Positions 1 through 6,246 of a stretch of DNA of 11,801 nt are shown here, one piece after another; the stretch's first letter is position 1; each line of letters begins with the position of its first letter. The position numbers and the translations under genes were made by a program. The stretch is from Anaerolineae bacterium. GTDB lineage: Bacteria > Chloroflexota > Anaerolineae > JACIWR01. The stretch is taken from positions 1-11,801 of the forward strand of contig JAGGZG010000357.1 of NCBI GenBank assembly GCA_021162125.1, in the 5' to 3' direction. Under the pieces are notes generated by a model. That model worked only from the letters and a program-made list of their open reading frames with translations. It searched no databases and was not told the origin of the DNA.

Positions 1-3000
1 CATCGTAGGCGTAATCCACCCGCCCGCCTACCGGGTAGGTCAGCCGCGTGCGGTTGCCTACCGCGTCGTAGTCGTAGCTCACCACCTGGCCCGCCGGGTC
101 GGTCACCTGATGCAACCGATTGAGCGCATCGTAGGCGTAAGTGGTGGTGCCGGTGGGGTCGGCCATCGTCAGCCGGTTGCCCACGGCGTCGTAGGTGAAG
201 CTCACGTCGCCCTGCGGAGCGGGGTAGTCAATCGTTATCAGCCGGTTGACGGCGTCGTAAGCATAGTCCACTGTCGCGCCGTTGGCGTCTTGCGTGCTGA
301 CCAGATTGCCTACGGCATCGTAGGTGTAGGTCCAGGCATGGCCCAGGGGATCGGTCACCCGATTGAGCCGATTAAGCGGATCGTAGGTGTAGGTGGTGAC
401 GTGGCCGTTGGCGTCAGTGATGGCCGTGCGATTGCCCACGGCGTCATAGGCGTAGGTGGTGACGCCGCCCAGGGCATCGGTCACCTGATGCAGCCGATTG
501 AGCGCATCGTATCCGTAGGTCGTGGCGATGCCGTTGGCATCGGTGATGGCGGTCAGGTTGCCCACCGCGTCGTAGCCGTATTGGGTGGTGTTTCCCAGCG
601 GGTCGGTCACCCGCTGGAGCCGATTAAGCGGATCGTAAGTGTAGGTGGTGGTGTGGCCATTGGGACCGGTGACGGCGGTGCGGTTGCCTACGGCGTCGTA
701 GGCGTAGACCACCTGCCCGCCCAGGGCGTCGGTGGTGGTGATCAACCGGTCGGCGGCGTCGTAAGCAAAGGTGGTGGTGTGACCGTTGGCGTCGGTGGTG
801 GTCAGCAGGTTGCCTACCGGGTCGTAGGTGTAAGAGGTCACACCGCCCAGGGCATCGGTCACCCGCTGGAGCCGATCAAGCAGATCGTATTCGTAGGTGG
901 TAGTGTGGCCGTTGGCATCGGTGGTCGAGGTCACACGCCCGGCCAGGTCGTAGCTCATGGTGGTTGTGTGGTTCAGGGCGTCGGTGACCGCCGTCAGATT
1001 ACCGTAGCCATCGTAGGCAAACTGGGTAGTGTGACCGTTGGCGTCGGTGGTGCTGAGCATCTGGCCGTGGGCGTCGTAGGTGAAGGTGGTGACGTTGCCC
1101 AATGGATCGGTGATGGCGGTCAGGTTGTCGTGGGCGTCGTAGGTGAAGGTCGTCGTCCGGCCCAGCGGGTCGGTGCGGGAGGTGAGGTTGTTGCGCCCGT
1201 CGTAGGTCATTGTCGTCACCCCGCCTAGCGGATCGGTAATCGAGGTGACGGAGCAGCCACAATCACTCCAGGTGAAATGGGTCGTCCGCCCCAGCGGGTC
1301 GGTGACGGCAGTGCGGTTGTAGTTCTCGTCGTAGGTATAGCTCGTAGTGTTCCCCAGGGCGTCGGTGACCGAGGCCAGCAAGCCTACCTCGTCGTAGGTG
1401 TAGGTCGTGGCCTGGCCATTGGCGTCGGTGACGACGGTTTGGGTGTCGCCGTAGGCGAAGGTGGTAGTCTGGCCCAGGCCGTCAGTCTGGGAGACGACAC
1501 GCCCCTGGTCGTCGTAGGTGTTGGTGTAGGTGTGGCCGTTGGGATCGATCACCCGATTTAGCCGATTGAGCGCATCGTACTCGTACCCCGTTACCTGCCC
1601 CAGGGCATCGGTAACCGTCGCCAGGTTGCCGCTGGCATCATAGGTGTAGCTCACCGCGCGCCCCAGGGGATCGGTGAGCTGGGTGATGCGCCCCTGGTCG
1701 TCATAGGCCAGCGTCAGCGAGCGTCCGGCCGGGCCGGTGATGGCGGTGAGATTGTCGCCGGTGTAGGTCAGGGTGGTGGTGTTGTCGTTGGAGTCGGCCA
1801 GGGCGGTCAGGCGGCCGTTGGCGTCGAAAGTGTAGACGATCTGGTCGCCACGGGTGAGGGTGTAGGTGTCGTCGGCGTTGCGCACCAGCGTGGCCCGCAC
1901 TCCCGGCCCGGCGGTGAAGGTATTGTCGCCATTATCGGTGAATTCCAGGCGCGAGCCGAGGGGGGCCATCAACGTGACTGTATCGCTGATAACTTCCAGG
2001 TGCATGTTGTAGTTGTGCGTCCAGCCATGGCCCAGGGGACCGGCGTAGGTGTCGAGGGAGTTGTAGGAGCGCTGGAAGGTGAGGGGCAGGCCACGGGTGG
2101 GGATGGACACGTCCACTTCCTGATGGGTGAAGTTGCCGCTGTGGGTGTTCACCGGGTGGCCGGCGAAGCCCTGCGGGTTGTTGGCCAGGCAGGGGTCTTC
2201 GGGAGCGTAAGTGCGACCGGCGGCGATCGTCCCTTCGTTCAGAGGGGAAAGTTCGGCCGCCAAGGCGAGAATGTTGGTACCATATACCACCGGCCCGCCC
2301 ATAGGCAGAGAAGCGTTGGTCCAACTCGCCCCTCCATCCAGGGAGTAAGCCATCAACCGGTTGTTGCCACCCAGATAAACGGTTCCCTCGTACTCATCCA
2401 CGGCCACCGCCCTCACGTCAATGTTCCCGGCGTCGAAGACCTGCTGGAAGCCACTGGCTCCGGTCTGTGAGCGGTAGAGACCTGTCCTGGCTGCCAGCCA
2501 CAGTACCCCCTCCCGCACGGGATCGGCCATGATCTGGCGTTGTTTGGTGATGTAGAAGCTGCTGGCGATCCAGTCATCACCTCCATTGGTGCTTTCGATG
2601 ACGGGATTGCTCACCCCTCCGTCGAAAGTCCCGAAGAGGTGGAGCGGATCGCTCCATAGGCCCGTCACGTGACGGTCGCTGTCAGTGCAATCCCGGGGCC
2701 AGGTACAGACCGCCTCCCAGGTCTGGCCGTGGTCACCACTGCGCCAGAAGATGCTACGGTGGCACTGTCTCAGCGGGTGGTTATATATGCTGTAAGCCAG
2801 TATATACCATTGACCATCCAATCCCCACACATCCCTGGGTATGGCTTCTTGAGCATCTCTCGGATCCAGGTCAATCCCCGTCCAGCTTTGTCCACCATCG
2901 TAAGAGACAGCGGCCCGGGGGTCGGGGTTGAACCATTCTTCTCCCATATCTGGCCCGGAGATCACCACCTCGCCCGCATTGGCCCGGTCCCAGAAAACCA

Positions 3001-3385
3001 CATTCCAGCCACTCTGGGTGAAGGGCATCGTCACTGGGAACCAATTCTGGCCTCCGTCGCTGGTGCGATAGACCCCGTTCGAGGTCACCGCCAGCAGAAC
3101 GTTGTGATTGAAGGGATTTGCCTGCAAGCTGTGCACCGAGACGTTGCCCAGACCATTGCTGCGTTGCTCCCAGACCCCGTTCTGGTATAGCCAGACGCCA
3201 GCGTTGCTAGTGCCGGCCCAGAGACGGTGGCCTGTTCCGGGCTGGAAAGCAGGTTGTCTGGCAGGCCTGGAAGACGGTGCTGCCGGTTGCGGTGCTTGGG
3301 AAGCCAGGACGGGAGCCGGGCCAAGCCCCACCAGCATAGAGAGAATCAGGAACAAACTGATCCACCGGGATACTGACTTTTTCAT
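1..3385 (-). CDS. Secreted Asp-box (BNR) plus RHS/YD-repeat protein, C-terminus cut by the window edge
   Basis: The minus-strand frame stays open from an ATG at 3385 to the left edge, giving at least 1128 codons; the last visible residues are Tyr-Asp of a YD repeat. A strong ribosome site (AAAGGAGG, 3393-3400) lies 7 nt before the ATG. Residues 1-28 form a Sec signal peptide (basic MKK start, hydrophobic core, cleavage after VLA). Residues about 60-400 carry five Asp-box motifs of the S-x-D-G-G-x-x-W type (near residues 108, 161, 214, 265 and 349), as in sialidase/BNR beta-propellers. Residues about 410-510 resemble DUF6531 (VNTHSGNF, then SIPTRGLPLTFQRSYNS), the usual entry to an RHS shell. 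From about 522 onward there are roughly 28 YD units of about 21 residues (x-Y-x-Y-D...N-x-L...T-D-x-x-G). Family knowledge: YD repeats build a large beta-cage, and the C-terminus often carries the variable effector. That part is not visible here, so a toxin, adhesin or surface role stays open. Confidence 0.93.
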   Translation of the reverse strand, partial: MKKSVSRWISLFLILSMLVGLGPAPVLASQAPQPAAPSSRPARQPAFQPGTGHRLWAGTSNAGVWLYQNGVWEQRSNGLGNVSVHSLQANPFNHNVLLAVTSNGVYRTSDGGQNWFPVTMPFTQSGWNVVFWDRANAGEVVISGPDMGEEWFNPDPRAAVSYDGGQSWTGIDLDPRDAQEAIPRDVWGLDGQWYILAYSIYNHPLRQCHRSIFWRSGDHGQTWEAVCTWPRDCTDSDRHVTGLWSDPLHLFGTFDGGVSNPVIESTNGGDDWIASSFYITKQRQIMADPVREGVLWLAARTGLYRSQTGASGFQQVFDAGNIDVRAVAVDEYEGTVYLGGNNRLMAYSLDGGASWTNASLPMGGPVVYGTNILALAAELSPLNEGTIAAGRTYAPEDPCLANNPQGFAGHPVNTHSGNFTHQEVDVSIPTRGLPLTFQRSYNSLDTYAGPLGHGWTHNYNMHLEVISDTVTLMAPLGSRLEFTDNGDNTFTAGPGVRATLVRNADDTYTLTRGDQIVYTFDANGRLTALADSNDNTTTLTYTGDNLTAITGPAGRSLTLAYDDQGRITQLTDPLGRAVSYTYDASGNLATVTDALGQVTGYEYDALNRLNRVIDPNGHTYTNTYDDQGRVVSQTDGLGQTTTFAYGDTQTVVTDANGQATTYTYDEVGLLASVTDALGNTTSYTYDENYNRTAVTDPLGRTTHFTWSDCGCSVTSITDPLGGVTTMTYDGRNNLTSRTDPLGRTTTFTYDAHDNLTAITDPLGNVTTFTYDAHGQMLSTTDANGHTTQFAYDGYGNLTAVTDALNHTTTMSYDLAGRVTSTTDANGHTTTYEYDLLDRLQRVTDALGGVTSYTYDPVGNLLTTTDANGHTTTFAYDAADRLITTTDALGGQVVYAYDAVGNRTAVTGPNGHTTTYTYDPLNRLQRVTDPLGNTTQYGYDAVGNLTAITDANGIATTYGYDALNRLHQVTDALGGVTTYAYDAVGNRTAITDANGHVTTYTYDPLNRLNRVTDPLGHAWTYTYDAVGNLVSTQDANGATVDYAYDAVNRLITIDYPAPQGDVSFTYDAVGNRLTMADPTGTTTYAYDALNRLHQVTDPAGQVVSYDYDAVGNRTRLTYPVGGRVDYAYD

Positions 3386-3392
3386 CGTTGAG

Positions 3393-3400
3393 CCTCCTTT
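3393..3400 (-). promoter_or_regulatory. Ribosome binding site of the RHS gene
   Basis: AAAGGAGG on the minus strand, 7 nt before the ATG at 3385. It decides the start and fits the signal peptide that follows directly. I see no convincing -35/-10 pair between this site and the repeats at 3461, so the promoter of this gene is either inside the repeat-rich gap or further upstream. Confidence 0.85.
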
Positions 3401-3455
3401 GTGTGTTTTGAGTTGTCTTATCTGCGGGTAAAACAAAAAGGTTCTTCGCGGATTC

Positions 3456-3592
3456 GTGGGGCCTGGACGTAAACGTCCAGGCTGAGCAGGCGAAGAGCGC
3501 TGAAGCGCCCTTCGCCAATGTGGACGGCGGCTCCGAGGCCACCACAGCCTGCTTCAGCGGGCTTCTGCTGCTGAGCCTGGCGCTTCAGCGCC
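3456..3592. repeat. Composite palindromic repeat, copy A
   Basis: A string of hairpin-forming palindromes. First come the perfect 10-bp arms GCCTGGACGT/ACGTCCAGGC with a 2-nt spacer (3461-3482). Next is a nested hairpin with GGCGAA/TTCGCC outer arms and GCGC-TGAA-GCGC inside (3489-3516). Then AGCCTGCTTCAGCGGGCT (3546-3563) and GGCGCTTCAGCGCC (3579-3592). Block order and sequence match the copy at 3622-3720; both begin with GTGGGGCCTGGACGT. No reading frame explains it. It resembles REP/BIME-type mosaic repeats, but no transposase is present in the window. Confidence 0.8.
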
Positions 3593-3621
3593 GGGCGGGG
3601 GGCGGATTTCTCAACTACTGA

Positions 3622-3720
3622 GTGGGGCCTGGACGTTCACGTCCAGGCTAAGAGAACGAAGGACGCTAAAGCGCCCTGAGCCCGCTTCAGCGGGCTTTGT
3701 CCTTTCAGCCCGATGCTTGA
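3622..3720. repeat. Composite palindromic repeat, copy B
   Basis: This is a second, shorter copy of the mosaic at 3456-3592. It opens with the same 15 nt (3622-3636) and has the perfect 10-bp arms GCCTGGACGT/ACGTCCAGGC with a different 2-nt spacer (3627-3648). A GGACGC-TAAA-GCGCCC hairpin (3661-3676) and a perfect AGCCCGCTTCAGCGGGCT hairpin (3679-3696) follow. A half-matching AGCCCGATGCTTGAGGGA segment ends it. Spacer and loop bases differ between copies while the arms are kept, which suggests selection on, or copying of, the palindromic structure. Confidence 0.8.
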
Positions 3721-3761
3721 GGGACACCAACGCGAACCCCACTATTCCACGTAGAACCAAC

Positions 3762-3808
3762 AAAAAGAGCCGCCCAGAAGTGCCACGATGGCACATTCCG
3801 GACGGCTC
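3762..3808 (-). terminator. Long-stem intrinsic terminator on the minus strand
   Basis: Read on the minus strand, GAGCCGTCC starts an 18-bp stem with one bulged T. It closes through GTGCC-ATCGT-GGCAC and ends in GGGCGGCTC (hairpin 3767-3808), followed at once by TTTTTGTT (U-tract 3762-3766). On the plus strand no U-tract follows, so the direction is clear. It lies 290 nt past another terminator that already closes the glycosyltransferase gene, so it most likely ends a separate transcript starting near 3977. Confidence 0.85.
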
Positions 3809-3858
3809 GGGTTCACTCCGGCAGTGATGGATGCGTCAGTTTGTATCGCTGGGTGCGC

Positions 3859-3881
3859 AGAGAGAGAGAGAGAGAGAGAGA
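3859..3881. repeat. (AG)11 microsatellite
   Basis: Eleven uninterrupted AG units on the plus strand (CT on the minus strand) in non-coding DNA, between the promoter at 3984-4012 and the terminator at 3762-3808. Dinucleotide runs of this length are uncommon in bacterial chromosomes and prone to slippage, so copy number may vary between cells. Confidence 0.95.
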
Positions 3882-3983
3882 AGGGGCGTGGAATTAAAAA
3901 GCCGACTTGTCGTTCTCATCATCGTTCGTTTCAGGGTTGGGTACGTGAATCAAGGGCAGCATTTGCTAAAAATCATTTATCAC

Positions 3984-4012
3984 ATTGTAATCTACAAAAT
4001 CTCGCACGTCAA
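3984..4012 (-). promoter_or_regulatory. Near-consensus sigma70-type promoter
   Basis: The minus strand reads TTGACG (4007-4012), exactly 17 nt, then TACAAT (3984-3989): five of six matches to each consensus hexamer at optimal spacing. It is the best promoter in the window and lies in the AT-richer part of the gap, downstream of the glycosyltransferase terminator. It points toward the CU-tract segment and, beyond that, the RHS gene. Confidence 0.75.
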
Positions 4013-4096
4013 TAGCACTCTGGTACCACCAACCAAATGGCCCTGACCTAATCTCCTTCCTCATTACTAATTACTACCTCATACCGCGTGGTGAGT

Positions 4097-4134
4097 AAAA
4101 AAGGTGCAACACACTTTTGGAAGTGCGTCGCACC
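4097..4134 (-). terminator. Intrinsic terminator of the glycosyltransferase gene
   Basis: About 44 nt after the stop codon at 4178, the minus strand forms a 14-bp stem (arms 4121-4134 and 4103-4116, including two G-T pairs) with a 4-nt loop, followed by TTTTTT (4097-4102). The same DNA belongs to a palindromic repeat family also found at 7336-7369, where no T-run follows, so a mobile palindrome may have been used here as a terminator. Confidence 0.88.
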
Positions 4135-4135
4135 T
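4102..4135. repeat. 34-bp palindromic repeat, copy 1
   Basis: AGGTGC...GCACCT imperfect palindrome of 34 nt. Aligned without gaps to the 34-nt palindrome at 7336-7369, it matches at 26 of 34 positions. Several of the differences keep stem pairing through G-T pairs. It doubles as the stem of the terminator after the glycosyltransferase gene. Confidence 0.75.
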
Positions 4136-4177
4136 TGCTCGGTCAGCCGATTAAGCCAATGGAGCCGATTCGGCCCT

Positions 4178-6115
4178 TTACCGCACCTCGATGGAAGTGA
4201 GCAGCACGGCGTCACCGCGCGGCTCGCCATGCTCAAACACGGGCAGCCGTTCGTTGGTGAACAAATCGTACATGCCCACTACCAGGCGGTAGCGCCCCGG
4301 CGGGGTGTCCGCTTTGATCAGAACGCCGTAGTTGTCGGTAATTTGCTCGCCCGGTTTCCAATTGATGGTCAGGTGCAGGCCGCCGCCGGGCTCACTGTCG
4401 TGCTGGCCGACGATGTGATCCTGGGCATCCAACACCTGGACGAAGACCTTATAGCGGGCTGGCGGAATCTCCAGGGCCTCCCAGAACAGGGTGAGCTGTA
4501 AGATGTCGCCCGCGGCCACGGTCTCGCTGAGCAGAGCGTATCCGCGCAGGGCGATGGCCTGACCCAGGCGCACGTCCAACGGGCGCATGTCCTCCGCCGA
4601 TGCTGCGCGGGGCACGGCGTAGATAGCCAGCCGCACTCGCCCGTACCAGGCATCCCACGCTTTGTAGGTGTGGGCGTCCAGCCAGGTCTCGATGAAGCGC
4701 GTGGGATCGCTCTCGTCGGTGGCCCAGTAAAGCATGAACAGGCGGTCGTGCTGGGCCAGGATTTTCTCCAGATCGGCAGTCGTCTGTTCGGGGTCCAGGG
4801 GGCGCCGGCGGGCGAGGGGGTACAACGGTGCGTTACCGTGATAGTAATAGTTCACCACTTCCCACTGATTGGGCGCGTTGAGCAGGATAGCATCGCCCGG
4901 ACGCTCCATCGCCGTAATCGTGTGTACGATCCCCCGATAGTCGTCGCGGGCGTAGCGGGAATCGAAGTAGTAATTGTGCAGCGAGACGAACGACGCCGCA
5001 GCGACGAAGGCCACAGCAACGACGGCCCACCCCACCCCCAGCCAGCGGGTGCGTGATTTCCACAAGACCAGTATCCCCCGGGCGAGCACGATGCAGAAAG
5101 CGGGATTGGCCACCAGGAAGAACTTGGGGCGGTAGGCGGGGCGGCCGGCCAGCGAGAGGGCGATCATCATCAGCGCGGGGGTCACGGTGTAGAAGGCGGG
5201 GAGCAGAGTGGCGAACAACGGGTCGGCGGCCGCCCGTTTATCCCATTTGTCCCGTCCACCAGGAAACAGGCCGAGCAGGCACAGCGCGGCGAACCCGGCC
5301 AGCAGCCAGCTTGTGAGCCCGCCGGGTGTCACTGTCCTGCCCAGGCTGAGCAGGCGTAGGGCCTCGCCGGCGATGAACGCCGGGCTGTAGGCTGGGCTCA
5401 GGGCCGGCCAGGCCGTGAGCTGCCGATAGGCGATGGGCAGCCAGGGAGCGTACAGGGCAAAGGCCGCCAGTTGTAGCCCGGCCCAACCCATCAACCGCCG
5501 CCAGGCTTGCCCCCGCTGCCAGGTCCGCACCAACCAGAGGGCGAATATCACGTTCTCCATCAGGACGATTACGGGGAACGAGTAGTGGGTGTACAGCCCC
5601 CCGGCAGTTACCAACACCCAGCTCGCGGGAAGTAAAAAGCCAGCCCCTCGCCCGCGGCTGGCGTCTTCCAGGAGACGCACGAAGAGATACACCGATAGCG
5701 CGCCCAATAGCGCGGCCAGGATGTACATTCGTGCTTCCTGGGAGTAATACACTTGATAGGGGGAGATAGCGGCCAGGAAGCTGGCCAGCAGGCCAACGCG
5801 CCGGCCGGACAGGCGACAGCCCAGCAGCCAGGTGACGTACACCAGGGCCACGCCCAGCACGGCAGACAGGGCGCGCACGGCGAACTCCCCGTCGCCGAAA
5901 ATGCGGATCCAGCCCCACAGAAGGTAGTAATACAGTGGCGGGTGGATGTCGTGGGCCGCGCCACGGGTGACCAGTACCAGGCTGCGTTGTGCCAGGCTGA
6001 TGCTATTCCCCTCGTCGGCCCAGAAGCTCTGCGCGGTGAGGCGATAAAAGCGCAGGGTCGTGGCTACGAGGAGGACGAGGGTCGCCGTCCAAGTCAGAAA
6101 GACGCGGCGTCTCAC
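4178..6115 (-). CDS. Membrane glycosyltransferase, family 39 / ArnT-PMT-like (GT-C fold)
   Basis: 645 residues from a GTG at 6115; the frame extends upstream to a TTG at 6175, adding 20 glycine-rich, polar residues unlike a membrane N-terminus. I prefer GTG because it gives a short basic start running into the first membrane helix and overlaps the stop of the upstream small frame by GTGA. The first external loop has the acidic pair in WADEGNS (residues 32-38), the likely catalytic/metal site of GT-C enzymes. DIHPPLYYYLL (56-66) and SQEARMYIL (125-133) are typical GT39 motifs. Many hydrophobic helices fill residues up to about 380. The C-terminal part (about 515-645) is a beta-rich soluble domain (LRGYALLSETVAAGD, then LTLFWEA). 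Family knowledge: such enzymes move a sugar from a polyprenyl-phosphate donor to a lipid, glycan or protein at the outer membrane face; the acceptor cannot be told. A terminator follows the TAA. Confidence 0.9.
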   Translation of the reverse strand: MRRRVFLTWTATLVLLVATTLRFYRLTAQSFWADEGNSISLAQRSLVLVTRGAAHDIHPPLYYYLLWGWIRIFGDGEFAVRALSAVLGVALVYVTWLLGCRLSGRRVGLLASFLAAISPYQVYYSQEARMYILAALLGALSVYLFVRLLEDASRGRGAGFLLPASWVLVTAGGLYTHYSFPVIVLMENVIFALWLVRTWQRGQAWRRLMGWAGLQLAAFALYAPWLPIAYRQLTAWPALSPAYSPAFIAGEALRLLSLGRTVTPGGLTSWLLAGFAALCLLGLFPGGRDKWDKRAAADPLFATLLPAFYTVTPALMMIALSLAGRPAYRPKFFLVANPAFCIVLARGILVLWKSRTRWLGVGWAVVAVAFVAAASFVSLHNYYFDSRYARDDYRGIVHTITAMERPGDAILLNAPNQWEVVNYYYHGNAPLYPLARRRPLDPEQTTADLEKILAQHDRLFMLYWATDESDPTRFIETWLDAHTYKAWDAWYGRVRLAIYAVPRAASAEDMRPLDVRLGQAIALRGYALLSETVAAGDILQLTLFWEALEIPPARYKVFVQVLDAQDHIVGQHDSEPGGGLHLTINWKPGEQITDNYGVLIKADTPPGRYRLVVGMYDLFTNERLPVFEHGEPRGDAVLLTSIEVR

Positions 6116-6246
6116 CCGTTTTCCATCTGCTTCCACGTGCGTCCCCGTACCGCCTCTAATTCCTCGTGCGCCCAACCCATCACCTCGCGCAGGAAAGTGC
6201 CAGAGATGAGCAGCTGGATATGCTCGCGTAACTTGGTGGTTGTGTT
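6112..6246 (-). CDS. Possible small protein between lipoprotein and glycosyltransferase, start unclear
   Basis: Between the lipoprotein stop (6245) and the glycosyltransferase, a frame with GC-rich third positions reads TTKLREHIQLLISGTFLREV, then MGWAHEELEAV and ends KQMENG at the TGA (6112-6114). The TGA overlaps the glycosyltransferase GTG by GTGA, a layout typical of translational coupling. The peptide looks amphipathic and real, but no normal start codon precedes it: the only ATG (6180) leaves 22 residues, and the purine-rich GGAGGGGAG near 6252 is followed by AAAAAATAACAC. It may use a rare start, be a remnant of a longer gene, or be an artefact. I do not recognise a family. Confidence 0.3.
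   Translation of the reverse strand, partial: NTTTKLREHIQLLISGTFLREVMGWAHEELEAVRGRTWKQMENG

Larger units (their letters stand above)
3762..3977 (-). ncRNA. Candidate small RNA with a long CU tract
   Basis: No gene is called here, yet the segment is framed by a near-consensus promoter (-35 at 4007-4012, -10 at 3984-3989; predicted start about 3977) and a long-stem terminator (3762-3808). The transcript would be about 215 nt. Its middle carries an uninterrupted run of 11 CU units (3859-3880) preceded by CCCCUU, which could pair with purine-rich Shine-Dalgarno sequences. It also holds a 22-codon ATG frame (about residues MLPLIHV...KSAF) with no ribosome site, which I do not think is translated. 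I do not recognise a known RNA family. Alternatively it is the attenuated leader of the RHS gene, whose ATG lies about 375 nt past the terminator. Confidence 0.5.

Noticed and set aside
110..1228. Plus-strand open frame of 372 codons with Val/Gly-rich repeats
   Set aside because: It is the antisense shadow of the YD repeats; the minus-strand frame has a signal peptide, ribosome site and family motifs, the plus frame has none.
1..1800. Regular 60-66-bp repeats that could suggest a CRISPR array or satellite DNA
   Set aside because: The period equals 21 codons, units diverge like protein repeats and one frame stays open with YD motifs throughout.
3611..3796. Minus-strand frame of 61 codons
   Set aside because: It reads through the palindromic repeat and starts inside the terminator hairpin; no ribosome site.
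3788..4015. Plus-strand frame of 75 codons with an Arg-Glu repeat
   Set aside because: The repeat is just the AG microsatellite; no ribosome site, and it spans the opposing terminator and promoter.
4022..4030. GGTGGTACC on the minus strand, as in a T-box
   Set aside because: It lies upstream of the promoter at 3984-4012, lacks the rest of the T-box and no tRNA-synthetase or amino-acid gene follows.
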